Shown here: positions 52,275 to 60,313 of the stretch, piece by piece | Layout of the letters: the number at the start of each line of letters is the position of its first letter | Numbering within the stretch: position 1 is the stretch's first letter | Source: Flavobacterium psychrophilum | GTDB taxonomy: Bacteria > Bacteroidota > Bacteroidia > Flavobacteriales > Flavobacteriaceae | Length of the DNA stretch: 64,000 bases | Assembly: GCA_945860385.1 (NCBI GenBank) | Contig: CAMAQD010000014.1 | Coordinates: 41,755 to 105,754, forward strand | Direction of reading: 5' to 3' | Position numbers and translations under genes: made by a program | Notes under the pieces: model-generated | What the model saw: only the letters and a program-made list of their open reading frames with translations | What the model was told of the DNA's origin: nothing | Databases searched by the model: none

Positions 52275-53747
52275 ATGAAAAATACAATTACAATTATTGG
52301 CTCTGGTTTTTCTTCTCTGGCCGCTTCCTGCTATTTGGCCAAAGAGGGTTATAAAGTTACAATTCTCGAAAAAAACAGTACAATTGGCGGTAGAGCTAGA
52401 CAATTTATAAAAGATGGGTTTACTTTCGATATAGGACCTACCTGGTATTGGATGCCTGATGTTTTTGAGAAATTTTTTGCGGATTTTGGCAAGAAACCAG
52501 CGGATTACTATCACCTTGACAAACTAAATCCCGCTTATGTTGTGTATTTTGATGAGCTAGATGCCATTCAAATCCCCGACAATTTACCAGCTATACTAGA
52601 AATCTTTGAAAATCAGGAAAAAGGGAGTGCTAAACATTTAGATGAATTTCTCCAAAATGCGAAGCACAATTATGATGTAGCCATCAAGGATTTAGTGTAC
52701 AGGCCCGGTATTTCTATCACTGAATTGATTACTCCAGTTACAATAAAAAAAGCCAATCAGTTTTTTACGACCATAAGAAAGTCTGTGCGAAAAAATATAA
52801 AGGATAGTCGTTTACAACAAATAATGGAATTTCCAGTTTTGTTTCTAGGAGCAAAACCTTCAAACACACCTGCTTTTTATAGTTTCATGAATTATGCAGA
52901 TTTTGGTTTAGGCACTTGGCATCCCAAAGGAGGAATGTACGAAGTGGTCAAAGCGATGAATCTTTTAGCAATAGAATTGGGTGTTGAAATCAAAACAAAC
53001 CAGAATGTAGAGAAGATAAATGTCGATAATAATGTTGTAAAAAGTGTTGTTTCAAATGGAGACACTATTTATTCTGATGTGGTTTTAAGTGGAGCTGATT
53101 ATCACCATACTGAAAGTTTACTAGATGAAAAATACAGAGGATATTCAGAAAAATATTGGAATTCAAAAATATTTGCGCCATCTTCACTATTGTTTTATGT
53201 TGCTTTTGATAAAAAAATAAAAAATGTTTCACATCATACTTTGTTTTTTGATACGGAGTTCGATGTTCACGCAAAAGCTATTTATGATGACCCAAAATGG
53301 CCTGAAAAACCATTGTTTTATGCTAGTTTTCCAAGTAAAACAGATGAAACTGTTGCTCCAGAAGGGAAAGAAGCTGGTATTTTTTTAATTCCAATTGCAC
53401 CAGGAATTGAGGACACACCCGAGATAAGAGAGAAATATTTCAATAATATTATGGAAAGATTTGAAACTCTTACAGACCAAAAGGTTGTAAATTCTATTAT
53501 CTTTAAAGAAAGTTTTTGTGTAAAAGATTTTGTAAAAGATTACAATTCATACAAGGGGAATGCTTATGGTTTAGCAAATATTCTAACGCAAACTGCTTTT
53601 TTGAGACCAAAAATAATTAGCAAAAAAGTGGAAAATTTATTTTTCACAGGACAATTAACTGTTCCAGGGCCGGGAGTCCCTCCGTCTATAATTTCGGGAA
53701 AAATAGTTTCAGATTTGATTAGAGAAAAATTTAATAAAAAAAAATAA
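52275..53747 (+). CDS. crtI: Phytoene desaturase (CrtI)
   Basis: This FAD-dependent enzyme of 490 residues desaturates phytoene to lycopene. The dinucleotide-binding GSGFSSLAASCYLAKEGYKV (about 8-27) and TIGGRARQF, the DIGPTWYWMPDVF stretch, and the C-terminal FFTGQLTVPGPGVPPSIISG (about 455-474) are CrtI hallmarks. It is likely peripheral to the membrane. The gene is preceded by the CarH-like regulator and followed, after 254 nt, by crtB with its own promoter. Confidence 0.95.
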   Translation: MKNTITIIGSGFSSLAASCYLAKEGYKVTILEKNSTIGGRARQFIKDGFTFDIGPTWYWMPDVFEKFFADFGKKPADYYHLDKLNPAYVVYFDELDAIQIPDNLPAILEIFENQEKGSAKHLDEFLQNAKHNYDVAIKDLVYRPGISITELITPVTIKKANQFFTTIRKSVRKNIKDSRLQQIMEFPVLFLGAKPSNTPAFYSFMNYADFGLGTWHPKGGMYEVVKAMNLLAIELGVEIKTNQNVEKINVDNNVVKSVVSNGDTIYSDVVLSGADYHHTESLLDEKYRGYSEKYWNSKIFAPSSLLFYVAFDKKIKNVSHHTLFFDTEFDVHAKAIYDDPKWPEKPLFYASFPSKTDETVAPEGKEAGIFLIPIAPGIEDTPEIREKYFNNIMERFETLTDQKVVNSIIFKESFCVKDFVKDYNSYKGNAYGLANILTQTAFLRPKIISKKVENLFFTGQLTVPGPGVPPSIISGKIVSDLIREKFNKKK

Positions 53748-53778
53748 AATAAATAAGACCGTTTTAATAACTTTACTT

Positions 53779-53810
53779 TTGTGTTCGATTATAAGACAAA
53801 ATTAAATTTG
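53779..53810 (+). promoter_or_regulatory. Promoter of crtB (TTG-N21-TAAATTTG)
   Basis: TTG (53779-53781) and TAAATTTG (53803-53810) are 21 nt apart, close to the Bacteroidetes consensus. The TTG itself belongs to TACTTTTG (53774-53781), which could be a second -7 element. Confidence 0.6.
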
Positions 53811-53950
53811 ATATTCTTTCAAGTTTTTCGAGGTCTATTCAACAATTGGATAACAAATTTTGTCTAAATGAAATCATCGCAACCGATTATTGCTCAAGTT
53901 ACCACTTATAACGTGCGTAACAACAACAGGGGACAGGCAAAGTAATTACA

Positions 53951-53978
53951 GATACCAATCGGCAGACAGGTATCGGCA
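53951..53978. promoter_or_regulatory. Compound repeat upstream of crtB, possible operator or leader structure
   Basis: GATACC (53951-53956) and GGTATC (53969-53974) are inverted arms 12 nt apart. ATCGGCA occurs at 53958-53964 and again at 53972-53978. The element ends 23 nt before the crtB start and lies downstream of its promoter. MerR-family operators are inverted repeats, which makes it a candidate, but no known CarH site is matched. Confidence 0.4.
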
Positions 53979-54001
53979 ATAAAAACAATTTATATTTACA
54001 C

Positions 54002-54841
54002 ATGAAAAAATTATTTGATGATGTTTCTTTTAAGTGCAGTGTTTTAGTAACGAAGAGCTACAGCACGTCTTTCTCAATGGCAGTATATATGCTTGCGCCT
54101 AGTATTAGAGATGCTATCTACAGTATTTATGGTTTTGTTCGTTTTGCCGATGAAATTGTGGATTCATTTCATGACTTTGACAAACAGGCTCTTATCGATG
54201 ATTTTGAAAAAGAATATTACAGAGCGCAGAAATTAGGTATTAGTTTGAATCCGATTTTGAATTCTTTCCAACAAACAGTCAAAAAATATAATATTTCGGA
54301 TGATATGATTCAATCATTTTTGAAGAGCATGAAAATGGACCTAATAAAATCTGATTATCATAGTAAGGAAGAATATGATGAGTATATTTATGGTTCTGCC
54401 GATGTGGTTGGTTTGATGTGTCTGAAAGTTTTTGTTAACGGGGACAATGCCATTTATGAAGAATTGAAAGAAGAAGCGATGCGTTTAGGCTCAGCCTTTC
54501 AGAAAGTCAACTTTTTAAGAGATTTGAAAGATGATAATTTGGTTCTGAACAGAAATTATTTTCCGGGAGTCGATTTAAAATCTTTCGATGAAAACTCTAA
54601 AAATATGATTATCAAAGAAATCGAAGAAGATTTCAGGGTGGCACTCCAAGGAATAAAAAAACTGCCAATAGAAGCCAAGTTTGGGGTATACACCGCTTAT
54701 GTATATTACATCAAGTTGTTAAAAAAGCTCGAAAAAACTCCTTATTTTGAAATTGGAAATTCAAGAATCAGAATTTCTAATTATACTAAAGGGATTTTAT
54801 TTGCAAATTCTTTCGTCACTTATAAATTGAAATTAGTTTAA
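54002..54841 (+). CDS. crtB: Phytoene synthase (CrtB)
   Basis: A 279-residue head-to-head prenyltransferase joining two geranylgeranyl-diphosphates. The first aspartate-rich motif is YGFVRFADEIVDSFHD (about 46-61), the SADVVGLMCLKVF helix follows, and the second motif is LGSAFQKVNFLRDLKDD (about 162-178). The length matches bacterial phytoene/squalene synthases, and the setting next to crtI and crtY indicates phytoene. crtZ follows after 38 nt. Confidence 0.95.
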   Translation: MKKLFDDVSFKCSVLVTKSYSTSFSMAVYMLAPSIRDAIYSIYGFVRFADEIVDSFHDFDKQALIDDFEKEYYRAQKLGISLNPILNSFQQTVKKYNISDDMIQSFLKSMKMDLIKSDYHSKEEYDEYIYGSADVVGLMCLKVFVNGDNAIYEELKEEAMRLGSAFQKVNFLRDLKDDNLVLNRNYFPGVDLKSFDENSKNMIIKEIEEDFRVALQGIKKLPIEAKFGVYTAYVYYIKLLKKLEKTPYFEIGNSRIRISNYTKGILFANSFVTYKLKLV

Positions 54842-54879
54842 CTTTTGCACCTTTTTATAAACAATAAAATATTTTAAAA

Positions 54880-55320
54880 ATGATATCTTTTTTAATTTTT
54901 CTGGGTACTTATCTTATTATGGAATGCGTTACTTGGTGTACACATAAATTTGTGATGCACGGATTCTTGTGGTATTTACACGAAGATCATCATCAACCTA
55001 AGTACGCACACGTATTTGAACGAAATGATATTTTTTTCGTGATTTTTGCAGTGCCAAGTATCTTGCTTTTCTATTTTGGAGCTGAGGCTGGCTTTGATTA
55101 CCGGTTTTTTATTGGATTGGGGATTTTTGCTTATGGTTTAAGTTATTTCTTAGTTCATGACGTGATGATACACCAACGATTCAAATTGTTCAAAAACACC
55201 AAAAACAAATACTTATTAGGTTTGAGAAAAGGACATAAAGTACATCATAAACATATGGGCAAAGAACATGGAGAATGTTTTGGAATGCTATTTGTGCCTT
55301 TCAAATATTTCAGATTTTAA
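54880..55320 (+). CDS. crtZ: Beta-carotene hydroxylase (CrtZ, fatty-acid hydroxylase superfamily)
   Basis: A 146-residue di-iron membrane hydroxylase with about four helices. The histidine clusters are HKFVMH (about 22-27), HEDHHQPKYAH (about 34-44), HDVMIHQ (about 93-99) and HKVHHKH (about 116-122), as in CrtZ. It hydroxylates beta-carotene at C3 and C3', giving zeaxanthin, which fits the yellow pigments of flavobacteria. The crtY start follows its stop by 1 nt. Confidence 0.92.
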   Translation: MISFLIFLGTYLIMECVTWCTHKFVMHGFLWYLHEDHHQPKYAHVFERNDIFFVIFAVPSILLFYFGAEAGFDYRFFIGLGIFAYGLSYFLVHDVMIHQRFKLFKNTKNKYLLGLRKGHKVHHKHMGKEHGECFGMLFVPFKYFRF

Positions 55321-55321
55321 T

Positions 55322-55999
55322 ATGTCCTTATACCTGATTTTAAATATTGCTTCCTTAATTATACCATTTCTGTATAGTTTTGAAAATAGGATGAAGTATA
55401 TAAAAAGGTGGAAAGCTGTTTTTTCGGCCATAATTCTGACGGCAATTTTCTTTATTGTTTGGGATATCATTTTTACCAAAATGGGTGTTTGGAGTTTCAA
55501 TCCTCGCTACCATTCTGGTATTGAATTTTTTGACTTACCTATTGAAGAATGGTTGTTTTTTATCTGTATTCCGTATGCCAGTATTTTTATTCATTTTGCT
55601 TTTCACTATTTTTTACCGAAGGTTTCTTTATCGGATAAGACAGCTCGAATTATTTACTGGATTTTAATGGTAATCCTTTTGCCGACAATTCTGTTTCATT
55701 ATGATAAATGGTACACGGTAATTAATTATAGTGTTTTAGTATTGGTATTGACTTATACGGTTTTCAGAGTTCCTGGTATTTTAAACACGTTTTTCATTAC
55801 CTTTTTGATTGTATTAATTCCATTTTCAATTGTCAACGGTATTCTGACCGGTAGTTTTATTGATGAGCCTGTGGTATCATATAACGATGCTGAAAATTTG
55901 GGAATCCGATTGGGAACGATACCAATTGAGGATATTGGTTATGCCTTTTCGATGTTGTTGATGAGTTTGGTTTTGATAAAAAAAATAGAAAAAAAGTAA
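55322..55999 (+). CDS. crtY: Lycopene beta-cyclase, fused CrtYcd type
   Basis: A 225-residue membrane protein with two copies of the lycopene cyclase domain. The first carries GVWSFNPRYHSGIEFFDLPI with EEWLFF; the second has GIRLGTIPIEDIGYAF. These PxE(E/D) motifs hold the catalytic acid of the CrtYc/CrtYd subunits, here fused in one chain, as in Bacteroidetes. It closes both ends of lycopene into beta-carotene. ATG 55322, 1 nt after the crtZ stop, is preferred to an in-frame ATG at 55268 that would overlap crtZ by 53 nt. Confidence 0.92.
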   Translation: MSLYLILNIASLIIPFLYSFENRMKYIKRWKAVFSAIILTAIFFIVWDIIFTKMGVWSFNPRYHSGIEFFDLPIEEWLFFICIPYASIFIHFAFHYFLPKVSLSDKTARIIYWILMVILLPTILFHYDKWYTVINYSVLVLVLTYTVFRVPGILNTFFITFLIVLIPFSIVNGILTGSFIDEPVVSYNDAENLGIRLGTIPIEDIGYAFSMLLMSLVLIKKIEKK

Positions 56000-56088
56000 A
56001 ATGAAATGAGCACAACGAAAATGTGATTCGAACACCAATAAAGGTGTATGCGAATTACATATTCCGCTAAAATAAATATTATCCCCAT

Positions 56089-56550
56089 ATGAAAGTATAT
56101 AAAAAAGAAACGATTCAACACGTAAATGCAACTGTCGAGGAATGTTGGGCATTTTTTTCAAGCCCAAGAAACTTGCAGAAAATCACGCCGAGTGATATGG
56201 GATTCCAAATCACGGATTTCGATAATAAACCAATGTATGCCGGACAAATTATTCAATACAAAGTGTCGCCGCTTTTAGGTTTGAAATTGAGTTGGATGAC
56301 GGTGATCACTTACGTGAAAGAAAACAGTTATTTTGTTGATGAACAACGATTCGGACCTTATGCTTTATGGCACCACAAACATTTTTTCGAAGCTACTGAA
56401 AGCGGAACAAAAATGACGGATTTAGTACATTATGCTTTGCCTTTGGGTTTTCTTGGCAGAATAATGAACACGCTTGTGGTAAAAAATAAGTTGAAAGAAA
56501 TCTTCGATTACCGATGCGTAAAAGTGGATGAAATGTTTAATTCCAAATAA
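56089..56550 (+). CDS. SRPBCC/polyketide cyclase-like protein
   Basis: A 153-residue Bet v1-fold protein: INATVEECWAFFSSPRNLQK-like start (here HVNATVEECWAFFSSPRNLQ), then SDMGFQITDF and VDEQRFGPYALWHHKHFFEA. Such proteins commonly accompany photolyase and carotenoid genes and are often mis-named cell-division inhibitors. The ligand is unknown. Its TAA shares one nucleotide with the photolyase ATG, showing translational coupling. Confidence 0.8.
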   Translation: MKVYKKETIQHVNATVEECWAFFSSPRNLQKITPSDMGFQITDFDNKPMYAGQIIQYKVSPLLGLKLSWMTVITYVKENSYFVDEQRFGPYALWHHKHFFEATESGTKMTDLVHYALPLGFLGRIMNTLVVKNKLKEIFDYRCVKVDEMFNSK

Positions 56551-57845
56551 TGAACAAACAAGAAATAGCTCTTTTTTGGTATAGAAGAGATTTAAGATTA
56601 GAAGACAACGTGGGTTTGTTTCACGCTTTAGATTCTAAATATCCGGTGATCCCTTTGTTTATTTTCGATGAAGATATACTGGATAGTTTGCCAAAAAATG
56701 ACGCAAGAGTTGGTTTTATTCACGAATCGCTTTCAAAAATAAATCAAAAACTGCAGGAAACGGGCAGCTCTCTTTTGGTAAAAAAGGGAAAAACTCAAGA
56801 AGTTTGGCAAGCACTTCTTCAAGAATTTGATGTCAAAGAAGTTTTCCTCAATAAAGATTACGAGCCTTACGCTATAAAAAGAGATTTGGCTATTTGCGAA
56901 GTATTGGAAGCCAATAAAACTAAATCCTTTTTATTCAAAGATCAAGTAATTTTCGAAGAAAAAGAAATCACGAAAGCAGATGGTTTGCCTTATACCGTTT
57001 ACACTCCGTTCAAAAATAAATGGCTGGAGAAATACAAAACAATGGCTCCGGTTCAGGAATATGATGCCACGGATAAATTTTCTAATTTCCATAAAAGCAT
57101 TTTTACTTTTCCAACTTTGGAACAAATAGGATTCGAGGAAAGTCTCATCAAAGTGATTCCGCATAATTTAAAAAATGTTTCTAATTACGAAGAAACCCGA
57201 AATTTTCCCGCTTTAGACAGCACGACACACCTTTCACCACATTTGCGTTTTGGAACGGTCAGTATCCGGAAATTAGTGAATTGGGCTGCCCATAAAAACC
57301 AAGTGTTTTTGAGCGAATTGATTTGGAGAGAATTTTTTATGCAAATTTTGTTCAGTTTTCCAAAAGTGGTTACGAACAATTTCAAATCGGCTTATGACGG
57401 CATTCAATGGAGAAATGACGAAGAAGATTTCAAGCGCTGGTGCTCCGGAACTACTGGTTATCCAATGGTTGATGCCGGAATGCGGGAATTAAACGAAACC
57501 GGTTATATGCACAATCGGGTTCGAATGGTTGTGGCGAGCTTTCTCTGCAAACATTTATTGATTAATTGGCAATGGGGTGAAGCTTATTTTGCCCAAAAAT
57601 TGTTGGATTTTGAATTGTCGTCCAATGTTGGAAACTGGCAATGGGCTGCGGGAACAGGTTGCGACGCAGCGCCTTATTTCCGGGTTTTTAATCCCGAAAT
57701 CCAGCTCAAAAAATTCGATGAAAAAGGAATTTACATCCGAAAATGGATCAAGGAATTTGATTTAGGTTATGGTCAGCCAATGGTCGAGCATGCTTTTGCC
57801 AGAGACCGAGCGATTTCTACGTACAAATCTGGGATTTTGAAGTAA
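56550..57845 (+). CDS. phr: Deoxyribodipyrimidine photolyase (cryptochrome/photolyase family)
   Basis: A 431-residue class I-type photolyase. The N-terminal domain starts with EIALFWYRRDLRLEDNVGLF; the FAD domain has THLSPHLRFGTVSIRKLVNW, ELIWREFFMQILF, GYPMVDAGMRELNETGYMHN and NWQWAAGTGCDAAPYFRVFN, including the Trp and Asn residues for FAD photoreduction and dimer binding. It repairs UV-induced cyclobutane dimers with blue light. Co-location with a CarH-like photoreceptor and carotenoid genes indicates a light-induced set. It overlaps the SRPBCC gene by 1 nt. Confidence 0.94.
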   Translation: MNKQEIALFWYRRDLRLEDNVGLFHALDSKYPVIPLFIFDEDILDSLPKNDARVGFIHESLSKINQKLQETGSSLLVKKGKTQEVWQALLQEFDVKEVFLNKDYEPYAIKRDLAICEVLEANKTKSFLFKDQVIFEEKEITKADGLPYTVYTPFKNKWLEKYKTMAPVQEYDATDKFSNFHKSIFTFPTLEQIGFEESLIKVIPHNLKNVSNYEETRNFPALDSTTHLSPHLRFGTVSIRKLVNWAAHKNQVFLSELIWREFFMQILFSFPKVVTNNFKSAYDGIQWRNDEEDFKRWCSGTTGYPMVDAGMRELNETGYMHNRVRMVVASFLCKHLLINWQWGEAYFAQKLLDFELSSNVGNWQWAAGTGCDAAPYFRVFNPEIQLKKFDEKGIYIRKWIKEFDLGYGQPMVEHAFARDRAISTYKSGILK

Positions 57846-57846
57846 A

Positions 57847-59265
57847 CTATTTGATCAATCTGTCCAACATTCCTTGAAAAATAAATCCGTGGAAAGGCCA
57901 AACGGCATACCAGTATAAATGTCCCCAAATGCCGTTGGGTCTAAAGGTTGCAGATTGATATAAGGTGTTGTTGATGATCTTGAATTCAAGCCAGGCTTCT
58001 CCAGGCAATTTCATTTCGGCATATAAAACCAATTTCCCTTCTTGTTTGTTGGCATACAAAACCCGCCAAAAATCCAAAGCATCTCCTGCGTGGATATCGT
58101 GTTTGTTGGTTCTTCCTCTTCTAGAACCGACACCGCCAAATAATTGGTCGATGAAGCCGCGTAAATTCCACAGCCAATCACCATAATACCAGCCGGTTTC
58201 TCCGCCAATAGACCAAATTCTGTCGATGGTAAAATCGCGGTTTAGTATTGATTTTTTTCGTCTGTCAATGAAGCAATCTTTCTTAGGCACTTTCAAAAAT
58301 TTGGAAATGTTACTCTTAAATCTTCCGCTTACCAAAGAATCTTTCCAACTGGAAGCCACTTTATCTTCATCCACTTTTATCAAAGCTCTCGATAAGGCTT
58401 GTTCGTAGGACATCGGTTTAACTCCCAACAAATCATTAATTTTGTTGTCCCTGCAGACTACTTCCACTTTCATACTGCTGACCAATGCCGATGCTAATTT
58501 ATAAGAGGTTGAAGTTACAAAATACAGCCAGTAGGATGATAATTTTGGCGTCATTATTGGAATGGTAAAAATCCACCTTTTTAATTTTTTTGCTTTGGCA
58601 AAACCTAAAAGCATTTCTTTATAAGTCAGAATATCAGGGCCGCCAATATCGAAGCTTTTGTCGTAAGTAACCGGATTTAATAGTGATTTTGATAAAAATT
58701 CCAAAACATCCGGAATGGCGATGGGCTGGCATCTGGTATTAAGCCATCTTGGAGTAATCATAATCGGGAGTTTGTTAATCAAATCCCGAATTATTTCGAA
58801 AGAAGCGCTTCCGGAACCTACGATGATTCCTGCTCTCAAAGTTGTCATTGCGAATTTGCCGCCATTCAAAACATCTTCCACTTTTTTTCGGGAGGCCAAA
58901 TGTTTGGAAAGTGATTTGTCATTGACGATTCCACTCAAATAGATTACTTGTTTTGCATTAGTTTTATCAATGCTATACACAAAATTTTCAGCTGAAATTT
59001 TTTCTAATTCATCATAATTATTGTCAGAGCCCGACATCGAATGAATCAAATAATAGGCTGCGTCTATATCAGTTGGAATCTTGCTTAATGTTTCGATTTC
59101 CAGAAAATCGACTTCAATGACTGTCACGTTTTTCTGAAATTCATCAGGACAGTAAAATCTATTTTTGTCTCTTACACAGCAAATTACATCGTGGTTTTGA
59201 GCAACCAAAAGCGGCAATAGCCGCTTTCCGATATAACCTGTTGCACCTGTTAAGAGAATTTTCAT
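57847..59265 (-). CDS. SDR-family oxidoreductase with C-terminal DUF2867
   Basis: A 472-residue two-domain protein. The N-terminal extended SDR (about 1-290) has GATGYIGKRLLPLLVAQNHD and YYLIHSMSG; the C-terminal part (about 310-472) has IWSIGGETGWYYGDWLWNLR, RRGRTNKHDIHAGDALDFWR and ATFRPNGIWGHLYWYAVWPF, the DUF2867 pattern. The substrate is unknown. It is convergent with phr (1 nt apart) and is of a kind that often sits next to photolyase and SRPBCC genes in this phylum. Confidence 0.85.
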   Translation of the reverse strand: MKILLTGATGYIGKRLLPLLVAQNHDVICCVRDKNRFYCPDEFQKNVTVIEVDFLEIETLSKIPTDIDAAYYLIHSMSGSDNNYDELEKISAENFVYSIDKTNAKQVIYLSGIVNDKSLSKHLASRKKVEDVLNGGKFAMTTLRAGIIVGSGSASFEIIRDLINKLPIMITPRWLNTRCQPIAIPDVLEFLSKSLLNPVTYDKSFDIGGPDILTYKEMLLGFAKAKKLKRWIFTIPIMTPKLSSYWLYFVTSTSYKLASALVSSMKVEVVCRDNKINDLLGVKPMSYEQALSRALIKVDEDKVASSWKDSLVSGRFKSNISKFLKVPKKDCFIDRRKKSILNRDFTIDRIWSIGGETGWYYGDWLWNLRGFIDQLFGGVGSRRGRTNKHDIHAGDALDFWRVLYANKQEGKLVLYAEMKLPGEAWLEFKIINNTLYQSATFRPNGIWGHLYWYAVWPFHGFIFQGMLDRLIK

Positions 59266-59317
59266 AGGTTGGTATTTATTTTTCGGTCTCCCAATAGTCT
59301 GGGAAACGGGGAGAAGA

Positions 59318-59833
59318 TTATATTTTCTTCATTTGATCTTTCATCATTTTAATCTGATCGGTCAGCATATTCTGTTTGTCCAGTTTCTTGGCTTCATTGA
59401 GCAAGTTTGTTGCTTCCAGTTTTCGTCTTCGACTCATTGCTATTCCGGCAAGATTCAATTTAGCAACAGCCAAATCCATATCCATTGATAATCCCAACTC
59501 GATTGCTTTCTTGAAATATTTTTCAGATTGGTTCAAATTGGTTTGCGAAAGCATAATTCCGTGTAAATAGTTAAAATAACCTTGTTGTTTTCTAACTAAA
59601 GCAGTTTCAGGATTTTTGATGTAGGCCAACCATTTTTTGGCTCCTTCGAAATCTTGTTTCCTTAATTTTAAGAACGCCAACAATATAAATTCATTTTTAA
59701 AGTAAAGAAAAATTGGAAAAGCAGTCAATACTATAAGGAAGATTCCGTTGCCAATATTTGATTCCGTAAATTGCCAAACCGCTGCAACTACTAGAAGACC
59801 AGCGATAATAAGTTTAATATTTTTATGAAACAT
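59318..59833 (-). CDS. Membrane protein with TPR-like C-terminal domain
   Basis: A 171-residue protein with two N-terminal helices (LIIAGLLVVAAVWQF and IFLIVLTAFPIFLYF), then a helical tail of three TPR-like hairpins (about 60-165; KKWLAYI, AIELGLSMDMDLAVAKLNLA, ANLLNEAKKLDKQNM). Function unknown. It ends 52 nt from the SDR gene start on the same strand. Confidence 0.65.
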   Translation of the reverse strand: MFHKNIKLIIAGLLVVAAVWQFTESNIGNGIFLIVLTAFPIFLYFKNEFILLAFLKLRKQDFEGAKKWLAYIKNPETALVRKQQGYFNYLHGIMLSQTNLNQSEKYFKKAIELGLSMDMDLAVAKLNLAGIAMSRRRKLEATNLLNEAKKLDKQNMLTDQIKMMKDQMKKI

Positions 59834-59895
59834 AGTGTGTAAATTTTTAATAGCAAAGATAGCAAAAGGAATTAAAAAAAAAATTATAAAACCAC

Positions 59896-59925
59896 TTGCC
59901 AGAAATAAAAGTCTTTGTATATTTG
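59896..59925 (+). promoter_or_regulatory. Promoter of rpmH (TTG-N19-TATATTTG)
   Basis: TTG (59896-59898) and TATATTTG (59918-59925) are 19 nt apart, an excellent match to the Bacteroidetes -33/-7 consensus. The 5' leader to rpmH is about 65 nt. Confidence 0.8.
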
Positions 59926-59997
59926 CACTCGGTTTTAGAGTAACGATTATTCAAACCACAAAGACATCGTAAATACATTTTTTAAAGATACAAAGCA

Positions 59998-60159
59998 ATG
60001 AGCAAAAGAACGTTTCAACCATCGAAAAGAAAAAGAAGAAATAAGCACGGATTTATGGACAGAATGGAATCTGCAAATGGAAGAAAAGTCCTAGCTCGTC
60101 GTAGAGCAAAAGGAAGACACAAATTGACAGTTTCTTGCGAACCAAGACATAAAAAATAA
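59998..60159 (+). CDS. rpmH: Ribosomal protein bL34
   Basis: The 53-residue basic protein reads [20 protein letters not shown] and continues [20 protein letters not shown], which is the bL34 signature. It binds 23S rRNA in the large ribosomal subunit. It is too short for ordinary ORF length filters. It has its own promoter and a following terminator. Confidence 0.98.
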   Translation: MSKRTFQPSKRKRRNKHGFMDRMESANGRKVLARRRAKGRHKLTVSCEPRHKK

Positions 60160-60178
60160 TGTTTCTATAAACATCAAT

Positions 60179-60211
60179 AAGGCGTTACTTTTTTTAGTAT
60201 CGCCTTTTTTT
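60179..60211 (+). terminator. Terminator after rpmH
   Basis: AAGGCG (60179-60184) pairs with CGCCTT (60201-60206), extended by TACT/AGTA around a T-rich loop and followed by a T run. Confidence 0.75.
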
Positions 60212-60313
60212 ATACCTTATCGTTAAAAAAGTTTCAGGTTCAGGATTTAATGTTACAGAAATAACTAAAATTCAGGAACTTTGAACAAATAATAAACTAC
60301 AAACTACTACACA

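Larger units (their letters stand above)
53748..54001. other. Intergenic region between crtI and crtB
   Basis: No coding capacity. It contains a good promoter (53779-53810), and near crtB an element with inverted GATACC/GGTATC and two direct ATCGGCA copies (53951-53978). The region is long for a typical pigment operon and is a candidate site for the regulator to act. Confidence 0.5.
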
